From Clostridia bacterium (GTDB lineage: Bacteria; Acidobacteriota; Terriglobia; Terriglobales; Acidobacteriaceae): a stretch of DNA of 64,000 bases. Location of the stretch: NCBI GenBank assembly GCA_035561135.1, contig DATMYA010000057.1, forward strand, positions 62,001-126,000. Direction: 5' to 3'. The translations under genes were made by a program, and so were the position numbers. This document shows positions 17,968 through 27,494 of the stretch, piece after piece. Numbering within the stretch: position 1 is the first letter of the stretch; each line of letters begins with the position of its first letter. The notes beneath the pieces are model-generated. The model was not told the DNA's origin, ran no database searches, and was given only the letters and a program-made list of their open reading frames with translations.

Positions 17968-19137
17968 ATGCGATCGATTCCTGAAATCCAGTCCGAGCTG
18001 CGAGCGCGCGGCATAGAAGCTTGGTTGTTCTGCGATCACCATCACCGCGATCCGATCGCTTATCGGATTCTCGGCCTTTCAGAGACCCTGAGTGTTTCGC
18101 GCCGCTGGTTTTATCTTGTCCCGGCGGAAGGCGAACCGGTCAAACTCGTTCATCGAATCGAGCCATTTCAGCTTGACGGACTTCCGGGACGCAAACTGGT
18201 CTATGCAGCGTGGGAAAAACTGGTCGGCAACCTGGAACAGATGCTCGCGCCATACCAGCGGATTGCGATGCAGTTCTCGCCGAACAACCTGATCTTCTAT
18301 GTGTCGCTTGTGGATGGCGGAACGATTGACCTTGTGCGCAGCCTGGGCAAGGAGGTCATCAGCTCTGCAAACCTGGTGGCCACTTGCGAGGCGACCTGGA
18401 CCGAAGCGCAGATTGCCAGCCATTTCGCAGCGCGAGATTCGATTGACTCAATCATGAGCGACGTTTTCCGGGAGATCGGACGCCGCGCCCGCAGCGGTGG
18501 GAGCAACGAATTCGAAATCCAGCAGTGGCTTGTCGAGGCCTTCAAGCGTGAGAACCTCGTAGCCGACGCGCCTCCGATCGTTGCCGTCAACCAGAACAGC
18601 AGCAACGCGCATTACGCGCCAACCGCCGAAAGCTCCGCCAGGATTGCAGAGGGCGATTTCATTCTGCTCGATATATGGGGCAAGAAGGACTGGCCCAACG
18701 CCGTCTATTACGACATTAGCTGGGTCGGCTACGTTGGGACGTCGGTTCCGGAGCGCATTCAGGGCATATTCGAGATCGTCCGGCAGTCGCGTGATGCGGG
18801 GATCAACAAGGTCCAGCAAACGCTTACAGCCGGCCGCACGCTACTGGGATGGGAAGTCGACAAGGAGTCGCGCGACGTCATCGAACAGGCGGGCTATGGC
18901 GCGTATTTCAACAACCGTACCGGACATTCCATCGGCACCGAGGTTCACGGCAACGGCGCCAACATGGACAACTTCGAGGTGCGGGACGAGCGCGAAGTCA
19001 TTCCCAACACATGTTTCTCTATTGAGCCGGGGATTTATCTGCCCGAGTTCGGCCTGCGCAGTGAGGTGAACGTTCTCGTTCGAGAGCGCACAGCCGAAGT
19101 GACAGGGGAAGTGCAACAACAAGTCGTACTAATTTAA
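17968..19137 (+). CDS. M24-family metallopeptidase (Xaa-Pro type)
   Basis: A 389-residue protein with the creatinase-like N-terminal domain followed by the pita-bread M24 fold. Candidate metal ligands are visible in order: Asp in FILLDIWGKK and in YYDISWVG, His in NNRTGHSIGTEVHG, Glu in FSIEPGIYLP and Glu in GLRSEVNVLV. The family cleaves X-Pro bonds (aminopeptidase P or prolidase) with two metal ions, in the cytoplasm; no signal peptide is seen. It lies 40 bp after the symporter gene and 35 bp before a secreted DPP-IV, so the three may form an operon that breaks down, imports and finishes proline-containing peptides. Confidence 0.88.
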   Translation: MRSIPEIQSELRARGIEAWLFCDHHHRDPIAYRILGLSETLSVSRRWFYLVPAEGEPVKLVHRIEPFQLDGLPGRKLVYAAWEKLVGNLEQMLAPYQRIAMQFSPNNLIFYVSLVDGGTIDLVRSLGKEVISSANLVATCEATWTEAQIASHFAARDSIDSIMSDVFREIGRRARSGGSNEFEIQQWLVEAFKRENLVADAPPIVAVNQNSSNAHYAPTAESSARIAEGDFILLDIWGKKDWPNAVYYDISWVGYVGTSVPERIQGIFEIVRQSRDAGINKVQQTLTAGRTLLGWEVDKESRDVIEQAGYGAYFNNRTGHSIGTEVHGNGANMDNFEVRDEREVIPNTCFSIEPGIYLPEFGLRSEVNVLVRERTAEVTGEVQQQVVLI

Positions 19138-19172
19138 CGCGGCGCTTGAGCGGTGCGGAGCCAAAACTTTAT

Positions 19173-21470
19173 ATGCGGAATCGTATAGCCAGCATTTCTC
19201 TTGTCTTTTCTTTAATCCTACCTGCGATGGTGTTGGCGCAGGGCACGTTGGAAGACTACAAACGGGCCGAGCGCTTCCTGCCCTGGAACGTGACAAAACT
19301 CGTACAGGAAGCGGACGTCAAGCCGCAGTGGATCGAGAAGTCAGACCGCTTCTGGTACCGTAGCGTAACGCAAAAAGGTAAGCAGTTCCTGGTCGTAGAC
19401 GCAGCGAAGAAGACGCGCGAACCTCTATTCGATCACGCGAAACTCGCGGCCGCATTCTCCCGTGTCGCGGATAGGGAATATCACGCCGATAAGCTCCCGT
19501 TTGACGTGTTCGCGTACGACCCGAAAGCTCCCGACATCAAGTTCACGCACGCGGGAGTGCAGTGGCGTTGCACACTCGACACCTATAACTGCTTAAAGCT
19601 AAAGGACCGTCCGCGGCAACGTGGCGACGGCTTTTCACCGGACGGTAGATGGCAAGCCTTTGTCCGAGATCACAATCTTTGGGTCCGGTCGGTCAGCAAC
19701 AACCAGGAGATTCGGCTGACCGACGATGGCGTCGAGAGCTACGATTACGCTACGCCGCTGCCCTCCGGCGGTGAACTGATTCAGCGCGCAGCAACCGGCG
19801 CCAAGCCGAATGTGGCGGTTTTCTGGGCTCCGGATTCAAGCAAGTTCGTCACCTATCGCATGGATTCGCGTTTCGCTCTGCGAATGACGACCATTCAGTC
19901 TGTCCCGCCGGACAGGCTTCGCCCGATCGCATACACATATGCTTACCCGCTCCCGGGTGAGGCGCTGTCCAGGGCCGAGCCGATAATTTTCGACGTCGAG
20001 CGAGGCCAGCGCATTGCCGTCCAAGCCGACCCCATCAGCATGGCATTCCAGGGCGGGCCCGGTTTCGAGTGGGACAAGGAAAGCAGGCACTTCTACTTCA
20101 ACACCTCTGAACGCGGCTGGAAGCGGAACGTGTTGCACGAAACAGATTCCAGCACGGGCAAGACCCGCACGGTACTGGAAGAGGCGTCGGATACATTCGT
20201 GGATCCGGCAACGAACTTCATCGAGTCAGTCAATGATGCCTCCGAGTTCTTGATGGGTTCCGAACGCGATGGTTGGAACCACCTCTACCTTTTCGATGGC
20301 AAGACCGGCGAACTCAAAAAGCAGTTGACCAAGGGCGAGTGGGTCGTTCGCCAGATCGTGCAGATTAACGAAAAAGCGCGCCAAGTGTACTTCCTCGCGT
20401 CCGGCAGGGAAGCGGGCGAGGATCCATATCTGACGCATCTTTACTGTGTCAATCTGGATGGCACAGGCCTGAAAATGCTTACGCCCGAAGCTGCCAACCA
20501 TGCGGCAATTGTTTCACCCTCGAACTCCTATTTCATCGACACGTACTCGCGGCCGGACCTGCCAACCAAGGTAGTCCTGCGGCGTACGTCTGATGGCGGA
20601 GTGGTCATGCCGCTTGAGGAGACGAACGCCAAGGAACTGCTAAAGACTGGGTGGAAGTATCCGGAAGCGTTCCACGGCAAGGGGCGCGACGGCAAGGTGG
20701 ACATCTACGGGCTCATCTGGCGCCCGTCGAATTTCGATCCATCACGCAAATATCCCGTGATCGAACAGATCTACACGGGGCCGCAGTCATTCTTTGTGCC
20801 CAAGACGTTCGCTGCGTTCCGCAGCACGGCGCAATCGACGGCCGAACTTGGTTTCATCGTCGTAATGATCGATGGCCAGGGCACTGGCGGCCGATCTAAG
20901 GCGTTCCACAATTTTTCCTACAGGAACCTTGGTGACGGCGGCATTGACGACCACATCTCCGTGCTGAAGCAGATGGCAGAAAAATATCCCTACATGGACC
21001 TTGGACGCGTGGGACTGTATGGCGGTTCGGCCGGCGGATACGACACCGCTCATGCCATGCTGACGCATCCGAAGTTCTACAAGGTCGGCGTCTCGACATC
21101 GGCCAACCACGATCATCGCATGGACAAAGCGTGGTGGAATGAGCTCTGGATGGGCTACCCATTGGGCGATCACTACCGCGAGCAGTCCAACGTCACGATG
21201 GCCGGAAAACTTGAGGGGAAACTCTTCCTTGTTCATGGCGATCTTGATGACAACGTCAGTCCTTCGGCGACGCTCCAGTTTGCGGATGCGCTGATCAAGG
21301 CTAATAAGAACTTCGACATGCTGATCGTCCCCAACCAGTACCACGGGGAGGGCCGCAATCCTTACGTCATTCGCCGACGCTGGGACTACTTCGTGCAGAA
21401 TCTTGCCGGTGTGGCCCCGCCCAGCGGTTTTGAAATCCAGCAAGAAGACAACGATCGCCGTGGCAATTAG
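19173..21470 (+). CDS. secreted dipeptidyl peptidase IV (S9B)
   Basis: A 765-residue S9B serine peptidase. It starts at ATG 19173, which gives a clear signal peptide (RNRIASISLVFSLILPAMVLAQ). An eight-bladed DPPIV_N propeller occupies most of the first 500 residues, followed by an alpha/beta hydrolase domain. The catalytic triad is readable: Ser619 in GGSAGG, Asp692 in HGDLDDNV and His724 in NQYHGEG. The DPP-IV family releases X-Pro or X-Ala dipeptides from peptide N-termini outside the cytoplasm. The upstream M24 peptidase and symporter fit a proline-peptide scavenging route. Confidence 0.93.
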   Translation: MRNRIASISLVFSLILPAMVLAQGTLEDYKRAERFLPWNVTKLVQEADVKPQWIEKSDRFWYRSVTQKGKQFLVVDAAKKTREPLFDHAKLAAAFSRVADREYHADKLPFDVFAYDPKAPDIKFTHAGVQWRCTLDTYNCLKLKDRPRQRGDGFSPDGRWQAFVRDHNLWVRSVSNNQEIRLTDDGVESYDYATPLPSGGELIQRAATGAKPNVAVFWAPDSSKFVTYRMDSRFALRMTTIQSVPPDRLRPIAYTYAYPLPGEALSRAEPIIFDVERGQRIAVQADPISMAFQGGPGFEWDKESRHFYFNTSERGWKRNVLHETDSSTGKTRTVLEEASDTFVDPATNFIESVNDASEFLMGSERDGWNHLYLFDGKTGELKKQLTKGEWVVRQIVQINEKARQVYFLASGREAGEDPYLTHLYCVNLDGTGLKMLTPEAANHAAIVSPSNSYFIDTYSRPDLPTKVVLRRTSDGGVVMPLEETNAKELLKTGWKYPEAFHGKGRDGKVDIYGLIWRPSNFDPSRKYPVIEQIYTGPQSFFVPKTFAAFRSTAQSTAELGFIVVMIDGQGTGGRSKAFHNFSYRNLGDGGIDDHISVLKQMAEKYPYMDLGRVGLYGGSAGGYDTAHAMLTHPKFYKVGVSTSANHDHRMDKAWWNELWMGYPLGDHYREQSNVTMAGKLEGKLFLVHGDLDDNVSPSATLQFADALIKANKNFDMLIVPNQYHGEGRNPYVIRRRWDYFVQNLAGVAPPSGFEIQQEDNDRRGN

Positions 21471-21545
21471 CGCTCACGAACTCTCGCTGCGGAGGCGGTG
21501 AAAAGTGCACCATCGCATAATCAACTTCTGGTGAGAGCCAATCTG

Positions 21546-21559
21546 AGTAAACGGATACC
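21546..21559. promoter_or_regulatory. LacI-type operator-like site (degenerate)
   Basis: AGTAAACGGATACC, 10 of 12 fixed positions of the pattern AGnAAACGnTTnCT shared with sites near araA. It is 12/14 identical to the copy at 27188. No promoter is evident next to it, so it may be an auxiliary operator. Confidence 0.4.
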
Positions 21560-21741
21560 GATCTTGAAGGCAGGCCGCAAATGCGGCGAACGGAAATTTC
21601 GGTTTGCATCGTAGAGGTCACGCAATGTCGGCCTGAGACTCTGCTTCGCGGAGCAGGGCGGTTGCGACTTGAATCGATAGGGCGGTCACGACGAACTTTG
21701 GGGCCATGAATTCGTCGCCCGGGACTAAGAAAAAAAGTCTA

Positions 21742-21770
21742 TTGACAGCAGTGGGTACTTTGCATAGATT
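21742..21770 (+). promoter_or_regulatory. sigma-70-type promoter for TonB receptor gene
   Basis: TTGACA (21742-21747), a 17-bp spacer and TAGATT (21765-21770). Transcription would start near 21777, inside or next to the operator-like palindrome at 21781, the position expected for repression. Confidence 0.6.
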
Positions 21771-21780
21771 ATGATTTTTG

Positions 21781-21794
21781 AGAAAACGTTTGCT
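21781..21794. promoter_or_regulatory. LacI-type operator downstream of the TonB receptor promoter
   Basis: AGAAAACGTTTGCT, an imperfect palindrome centred on CG, the classic LacI/GalR operator form. It matches all 12 fixed positions of AGnAAACGnTTnCT, shared with the araA upstream sites, and sits right after the -10 element. Confidence 0.6.
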
Positions 21795-21946
21795 ATAACT
21801 ATGTCGTTTAATAACTCGAACTAAGAGCTCCGGACGAAAAGGAGCAAGTCGCAACAGGTGGCAAATGCGGTTGACGTCGTTTTGTTCCGTCCGCTGCTTG
21901 ATGGTGCATACATTATGCAGCCGGTGGAAAAGATGAAGGAGGCAGT

Positions 21947-24900
21947 ATGGGTTTGAAACAGCGACACAGGATGTACCTTTGGTGGGGCAGCTTACTCGGA
22001 TGCCTCTTACTCTGTTCTATTTTCTTTACTCCCGCAGCATTGGCACAGCAGTCTCAGGGCATGGTATCGGTGACTGTTGTTGACCCTAGCGGCGGCGTTA
22101 TTCCGGGCGCTCAGCTGAAGTTGACCGATCTTGCCACGAACGATGTGCGTCAAGCCGTCACCCAGGACGCCGGTAACTATACGTTTGTGAACCTGAACTT
22201 TGGTTCTTACAAACTCACGGTCGCCAGGAATGGCTTCGAGACGCAATCTTACAATGTGGTGGTTCAAACCGCCCGAACGACCGACATCAAGGCTACGCTG
22301 AAAGTCGGATCCGCTGAGGTGGTCGTAGACGTGGAAGGCGGCGCTGCGCCGCTGGTCGAAACCTCTTCCAGCGCCACGTCCATTACGATCGACACGAAGA
22401 TGATCGAAGACCTGCCGCTAGGCGGTCGCAACATCGCGCAATTGTCCAGACTGGCAGCCGGATATAACGGCACCTGGAACGGCCTGCCGACGATGGCGCA
22501 GGGAAGCAGCATGGACGGCATTATCGGCGTTTCGGGTCGCTGGAAGTACTCGTCTGGCGCCGATGCCAGCGCCGTTACTCCGCGCTTGGAAAACATCGCG
22601 GAAATGACAGTCAGCACCGATCAACTGGACCTGAACTCGGGGTTCGGTACGTCGAACATGCAGATCACTTACGTCACCCGGCGCGGCAGCAACGCTTTCC
22701 ACGGAAGATTTTATGAAGACTTCCGGAACGACGCGCTGAATGCCAACCCGTGGCGAGTTTCAAAGAAGCCCAAGCTGATCCTGAATGAATTCGGCGCCAG
22801 CCTTGGCGGTCCGATTATCAAGGACAAGCTGTTCTTCTTCGCCAGCTTGTCCAATTCGAGACAGCCGGGGAGCAGAACTCTATACAACCAGTACTTCACG
22901 GACACTGCTCGGCAAGGCATTTACACGGCCGGCAATGGCAAGCAGGTCAACCTGTTCAATGTCGCTGCAGCTTACAACGCGGCGAATGGTACGAACCTTC
23001 CAACCTCTCTTAATTCGGTAATTAAGAATCGGCTCACCGAGATCGACGGCTATAGAGCGTCCGCCGGCTCGCCGGACCCTAGTGTCCAAGACGACCGGAA
23101 TCTACTGCTATGGCAGTGGAATCAGACCAGCCCCGTTACCATCTACTATCCGACGTTTAGAATTGACTACAACTTGTCGCAAAACCTTCGTTTGAACCTT
23201 GCCTACAACCAAACGAAATCGAGCTCACCGGGCGCTTCTAATGCCTGGTGGCCAGGCGACGGTCGCATCGCAGACAACAAAAGCAATAACTTGACTGCCG
23301 CACTCGGATTAGAGTGGACCATCTCGCCCACTTTGATCAACCAGCTAAGACTTGGCTACCTCTACACTGCCGCGTGGTTCGGCACCGGAGGCTCCAGCGA
23401 CTATAAAACCAACCCGACCGTTTTCTGGAACTACGGCGATTATGAGATGTCCGGCATGGTTTACAACATGCCGAACTCGCGTATGCAGCCGGTCATCAGC
23501 ATGTCGGATAGCACCACTTGGGTGAAGGGCGCCCATACGTTCAGCTTCGGCTTCAACGCATACCGAGACCAGAACAAGTATTGGGATCCGCCAGAGGGCT
23601 TCCCCAACGTAGGACTGGGACTCGCAACGGGTGATCCCGCTCTGCAGGCAATCACGCAAAGTGTGCTGCAACAGAATGGCATCACTGACGCCGATGAGTT
23701 GGGGAATGCGCAGCAGTTGTATGCAGTTCTGACCGGGCGTGTCGATAGTGTATGGGGACGCCATGCGTATGACTCAAAAACCAATGCCTACGCGACAGAC
23801 GTGCAATACTCGCGGCTGAATGAAGTCATGAAGTCTTGGGGTCTTTTCGCCCAGGACTCCTACAAGTTCAAACCCAACCTGACCATCAACTACGGCTTAC
23901 GCTGGGATTTCGTTGGAGAGAACAAGGACATCACAGGCAAGTATCACTCCATGACGCCTGGAGATCTCTTTGGACCTTCCGGTGCTGGGAACCTCTTCCA
24001 ACCCGGATTCCTGCCTGGCACCATGGACCCCGTGCTGACGCAGCGGGACAGCGCCTATGACCCTTGGAGGGTCACTCCGCAGCCTGCGATTGGTATTGCA
24101 TGGTCTCCGAGGTCGTCAGGATCCTGGGTTGAGAAGCTGCTGGGCGGCAACGGTACGGTAGTTCGTGCCGGATATTCGCTCCGCCGGTTTACCGAACCGC
24201 AGCAGTTCGTTTGGGATATGGCTTCTGCCTACGGCGCGGGCTTCTATCAACCGTTCTATACGAACGCTGACACCTCCGGCCTGCCTGGAACCTTCATGCC
24301 AGGTAGCTTGCAGTTGGGCGCTCCGTACCCAACCTTCGTAAAATCACCCTCGGAGTACTCGAAAGTCATTCACCTTAATGAAGCGACTTTCGGCGATCCG
24401 AGCGCTGCCGGAATCGATCCCAAGATTCGCCAGCCGTACACTCAGTCCTGGAATTTAGGCATTCAGCGGGAACTGGGGGCGACGCGGGCAATCGAGGTTC
24501 GCTACAACGGGAGCCACACAATCCACCAGTGGATCGCCCAGAACATCAACGAAGTCAATATTTTCGAAAACGGGTTCCTGGACGAATTCAAGCACGCCCA
24601 GGCCAACTACAACATCAACAAGGCTAATGGCGTTAACTCGTTCGCGAATCTCGGCGCACCGGGGCAGTTCAACCTGCCGATCATGACCGCTGCTGGCGTT
24701 TCATTCACGGACAACAGCTTTATTACGAACCTGCAGCGCGGACAGGCTGGATCGTTCGCGGGCACTCTGACCCAGCCCGGGTACTTCTGCAACATGGTTG
24801 GCAGCTCGTTCGGGCCATGCGGCGCTAGCGCCGGTGCTGGCGCGGGTTATCCAATCAACTTCTTCGTAGCCAACCCGTTCGCTACCGGTGCATGGATGGG

Positions 24901-25699
24901 CGCGCCCTACATGACCGATAAGGGTTATTCCAATTACAACAGCTTGCAGCTTGAGTTCCGGCAACGGAACTGGCACGGGCTCACTTACACCGCGAACTAT
25001 ACCTGGAGTCACACTCTTGGCGTGGCCACCGCTGGCGACTGGATGGGCGGATACAAGCAGGAAACCATCCGCGACATCAAGTCCAGCTATGGCCCAGCCA
25101 ATACCGATCGCCAAAACGTCGTACACGTCAATGCAACCTATGACCTGCCATTCGGTAAAGGGAAGCAGTGGCTGAACAGCAATGGCATCGTTGATAAGGT
25201 TTTGGGCGGATGGACTGTCTCGAGCATCTTGACGTGGCAGACCGGAGCTCCGTTCCGCATCAACGGCGCGAACAACACCTTCAACAATCTTTCGGACGGC
25301 GGAGTGGTTCTCAACGGTATCACCGCTGCCGATCTTCAGGACCATGTTGGTGTGTTCTACAATGCGGCAAACCAGGTAAGGTATCTCGATCCGACGTGGA
25401 CCGCCGAGATGTTTGCCAAGGGTGCTATCACTTCCAATACGACGCCCGGAGAAATCGGTCAGATCATATATCTCCACGGTCCTCGCCAAACCTTTACGGA
25501 TATCGGCATTTCGAAGTCAGCCGCCATCACGGAACGCGTCAAATTCAAGTTCCAGGCGGAACTCCTGAATGCCTTCAACCATCCGGTATTTGCATACAGC
25601 GGAAGGAGCGTCGGCAGCACGTCGGGCTTCGGATCGGCTGTGCTTCAATCCGGCACTCGTCCTCGCAACATCGAGTTCCGGGCAAATATCGAATTCTAA
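21947..25699 (+). CDS. TonB-dependent receptor, Oar-like with carboxypeptidase-regulatory domain
   Basis: A 1250-residue outer-membrane receptor. The signal peptide ends at about residue 34 (FFTPAALAQ); a CarboxypepD_reg beta-sandwich spans about 38-125 (VTVVDPSGGVIPGAQLKLTD), then a plug domain and a very large beta-barrel ending in the aromatic IEFRANIEF. The start has GAAGGAGG at the right spacing. This receptor type is greatly expanded in Acidobacteriota and imports oligosaccharides or other large substrates by TonB energy. Its promoter shares operator-like sites with araA some 5 kb away, so an arabinose-containing oligosaccharide is the best guess for substrate. Two hairpin terminators follow. 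Confidence 0.9.
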   Translation: MGLKQRHRMYLWWGSLLGCLLLCSIFFTPAALAQQSQGMVSVTVVDPSGGVIPGAQLKLTDLATNDVRQAVTQDAGNYTFVNLNFGSYKLTVARNGFETQSYNVVVQTARTTDIKATLKVGSAEVVVDVEGGAAPLVETSSSATSITIDTKMIEDLPLGGRNIAQLSRLAAGYNGTWNGLPTMAQGSSMDGIIGVSGRWKYSSGADASAVTPRLENIAEMTVSTDQLDLNSGFGTSNMQITYVTRRGSNAFHGRFYEDFRNDALNANPWRVSKKPKLILNEFGASLGGPIIKDKLFFFASLSNSRQPGSRTLYNQYFTDTARQGIYTAGNGKQVNLFNVAAAYNAANGTNLPTSLNSVIKNRLTEIDGYRASAGSPDPSVQDDRNLLLWQWNQTSPVTIYYPTFRIDYNLSQNLRLNLAYNQTKSSSPGASNAWWPGDGRIADNKSNNLTAALGLEWTISPTLINQLRLGYLYTAAWFGTGGSSDYKTNPTVFWNYGDYEMSGMVYNMPNSRMQPVISMSDSTTWVKGAHTFSFGFNAYRDQNKYWDPPEGFPNVGLGLATGDPALQAITQSVLQQNGITDADELGNAQQLYAVLTGRVDSVWGRHAYDSKTNAYATDVQYSRLNEVMKSWGLFAQDSYKFKPNLTINYGLRWDFVGENKDITGKYHSMTPGDLFGPSGAGNLFQPGFLPGTMDPVLTQRDSAYDPWRVTPQPAIGIAWSPRSSGSWVEKLLGGNGTVVRAGYSLRRFTEPQQFVWDMASAYGAGFYQPFYTNADTSGLPGTFMPGSLQLGAPYPTFVKSPSEYSKVIHLNEATFGDPSAAGIDPKIRQPYTQSWNLGIQRELGATRAIEVRYNGSHTIHQWIAQNINEVNIFENGFLDEFKHAQANYNINKANGVNSFANLGAPGQFNLPIMTAAGVSFTDNSFITNLQRGQAGSFAGTLTQPGYFCNMVGSSFGPCGASAGAGAGYPINFFVANPFATGAWMGAPYMTDKGYSNYNSLQLEFRQRNWHGLTYTANYTWSHTLGVATAGDWMGGYKQETIRDIKSSYGPANTDRQNVVHVNATYDLPFGKGKQWLNSNGIVDKVLGGWTVSSILTWQTGAPFRINGANNTFNNLSDGGVVLNGITAADLQDHVGVFYNAANQVRYLDPTWTAEMFAKGAITSNTTPGEIGQIIYLHGPRQTFTDIGISKSAAITERVKFKFQAELLNAFNHPVFAYSGRSVGSTSGFGSAVLQSGTRPRNIEFRANIEF

Positions 25700-25716
25700 C
25701 CTGACACTTTAACCTC

Positions 25717-25747
25717 GGGAGCCACGGAGTTCCTTACCGTGGCTTCC
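25717..25747 (+). terminator. hairpin after TonB receptor gene
   Basis: An 11-bp stem (25717-25727 with 25737-25747, core GCCACGG/CCGTGGC) without a strong T-run. It may act with the next hairpin. Confidence 0.5.
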
Positions 25748-25770
25748 AGTTAATCTGCCTCCCTCGCGCA

Positions 25771-25811
25771 GCGTCCCATTCGCTTTCTCAGGAGTGGGGC
25801 GCTCTTTTTTT
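25771..25811 (+). terminator. intrinsic terminator with T7 tract
   Basis: Stem 25771-25781 with 25792-25802 (11 bp including two G-T pairs), followed by TCTTTTTTT. This is the likely main transcription end of the receptor gene. The 324 bp from 25700 to 26023 hold these two hairpins and no gene I can support. Confidence 0.8.
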
Positions 25812-26023
25812 GAAGGGAACAGAGCACAAACTGCGGAATACATGTATCGACATTCGGGAATTGCAGACGACGCGGGGGCGGCGTTACGAGAAGGGAGCCT
25901 TGGAATTCTCGAGCGATAGTGCGCTACTGTTAGGAAGATGTGCAGTGCTGCGATTCCGAATAGGTGATACTACGCAACCGGCGTGGTGCTCCGCATCGGC
26001 CGGCTGCGTAGTGTCATTTCCGA

Positions 26024-26926
26024 TTACTGCAGAACGTTTTGCGCGCCTGGCTTGTGGCTAGCAGGCGGTTTGAGTTCCTTGCCTTGGTAGACATCGACCA
26101 CAATCTTGTGATCCGGATAAACGCGTCCGAGTAACTCATAGAGCTTGGGATCGTAGCGGAGCAGGTCCAACGGCGAATTAATGCGACGATCGCCATCTAC
26201 ATATTCGTAGTTGGAATGAAACCAGAACTGCGTTCCCTCTGCCCAGTACTCAGCCGGATTGGTCGCGCCATACGAATTCTTCCATAAGCCAAGCGCCATC
26301 GCGTCACGGTATGCCTGCTTAATATCTGCGCTGAGTTGGCGGTCGGCCTTGTCGATGCCCTGGTGTATAGCGTGTGAGAACTCGTGAACAAGGATGTTCT
26401 CGCCGAAGTAACGTGTCTCCGGATAGCCCAGTATGTTCTCTTCGGCACACGTCGTTGGATTGCCACCAAGCCCGCGCGCCCGTTTGTCCCAGTACTGCTT
26501 GTCCGTCATTTTGGCAATGACATCGTAGCGGGCACGTTCCCCCTCGGTGACTTGTTCGATCCTGGGCTTTTTCAGGTCGCGATGCTCAGGGATGTCGGTC
26601 GTCAACTCGGTTTGCGCCATGACGCCGACGCGCCACCGTTCCGCCACCATCGCACCGCGGATGTCAGGCCGATTGGAAAGCATGTGGATCACGATGTCCC
26701 GCGCTACCAGCAGGGCAGTGTCGGGGACCTTGTCGGAGCTAAGTATTGCGATCCCTGAAGCATCCGCGTACTTCTTGTAGAAGGGATTAACTTTCAGCGA
26801 ATCCGGTGGGGCGCTGATGACCGCGGAGGCGTAATCACGAATCAACGGCTTGTTTTCGGCCGCGACCGCACAGCATGCCGAGCTAACGAGTAGTGCCAGT
26901 ACAGCAACTTTATTTGTACGCATCAT
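26024..26926 (-). CDS. putative secreted zinc metallopeptidase (HEFSH)
   Basis: A 300-residue protein with a signal peptide (KVAVLALLVSSACCAVAA). The zinc-site motif HEFSH lies in ENILVHEFSHAIHQG (about residues 178-192), and a downstream Glu in AEYWAEGTQFWF, about 40 residues on, is the probable third ligand, giving a gluzincin-like arrangement. The exact peptidase family is not recognised; the domain resembles anthrax lethal-factor-type or fungal ADAM-like peptidases in layout only. It is divergent from araA and shares the 724-bp operator-rich region between them, so it may be co-regulated with the sugar genes. Confidence 0.7.
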   Translation of the reverse strand: MMRTNKVAVLALLVSSACCAVAAENKPLIRDYASAVISAPPDSLKVNPFYKKYADASGIAILSSDKVPDTALLVARDIVIHMLSNRPDIRGAMVAERWRVGVMAQTELTTDIPEHRDLKKPRIEQVTEGERARYDVIAKMTDKQYWDKRARGLGGNPTTCAEENILGYPETRYFGENILVHEFSHAIHQGIDKADRQLSADIKQAYRDAMALGLWKNSYGATNPAEYWAEGTQFWFHSNYEYVDGDRRINSPLDLLRYDPKLYELLGRVYPDHKIVVDVYQGKELKPPASHKPGAQNVLQ

Positions 26927-27097
26927 TCACTCGCTTTCAGTTGAGAACGATCCGGGTCACAATGCCTGGCGTCCTCTTCTATTGGTCAAAGACTGCTATT
27001 TACGGTTTCAACGAAATTGAGAGCACCGCCGTCACCGGCTGCAATTGTGAATTGCCGACGGTCGATTTCGTTGACAGTACTCAGTATAGCCGCTTAT

Positions 27098-27111
27098 GGA
27101 AATCGTTTACT
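27098..27111. promoter_or_regulatory. LacI-type operator-like site
   Basis: GGAAATCGTTTACT matches 10 of 12 fixed positions of AGnAAACGnTTnCT. It lies 21 bp after a TTGACA box at 27071-27076, similar in layout to the other promoter-operator pairs, although no good -10 is seen. Confidence 0.45.
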
Positions 27112-27187
27112 CAATTCTTGATGGGCCGAATTGTAAGCTCTTTTTGGATAGAAGTAGAACAGTTATTTACTTCGAATTGGCGATTGG

Positions 27188-27201
27188 AGCAAACGGTTAC
27201 C
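27188..27201. promoter_or_regulatory. LacI-type operator-like site
   Basis: AGCAAACGGTTACC matches 11 of 12 fixed positions of the shared pattern. It is 90 bp from the site at 27098, a spacing compatible with DNA looping. Confidence 0.45.
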
Positions 27202-27445
27202 TGCAACGCGAAACATCAGCAAAACCGCGGCGGTTGTGTGCCATCTTGAGCGGCCGAAACGCGATCACAAAATCGAGGCCGGGTAGATCGCGCAGCGCGC
27301 GACCGCTTTGGCCCAAGCGAATCTCGCTATGTGGGATTCGACAGCTTTCTCCGTGTGTTCGAAATGGTAACGCGGATCGGACTCTGGAACTGAACTCAGA
27401 TCCGCGGAGTTTACTGGGCGCGGCCATAATCGAATTCGAAATTGT

Positions 27446-27474
27446 TTGACAAGTACAGTTGGGGCGAATATCGT
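27446..27474 (+). promoter_or_regulatory. promoter of araA
   Basis: TTGACA (27446-27451), a 17-bp spacer and TATCGT (27469-27474). The operator-like palindrome at 27481 overlaps the expected transcription start. Confidence 0.6.
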
Positions 27475-27480
27475 TTTCTA

Positions 27481-27494
27481 AGTAAACGCTTACT
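27481..27494. promoter_or_regulatory. LacI-type operator of araA
   Basis: AGTAAACGCTTACT has perfect AGTAA/TTACT arms around a CG centre, immediately downstream of the araA promoter. It is the most symmetric of five related sites in the window. Confidence 0.65.

Larger units (their letters stand above)
21471..21946 (+). other. intergenic regulatory region before TonB receptor
   Basis: 476 bp without a gene. It holds a near-consensus promoter (21742-21770), two LacI-type operator-like 14-mers (21546-21559 and 21781-21794) and a long leader ending in GAAGGAGG before the receptor start. Confidence 0.6.

Noticed and set aside
26893..27249. Open frame across the metallopeptidase-araA divergent region
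   Set aside because: It overlaps the 5' end of the metallopeptidase gene and runs through promoter and operator-like sequence; no homology seen.
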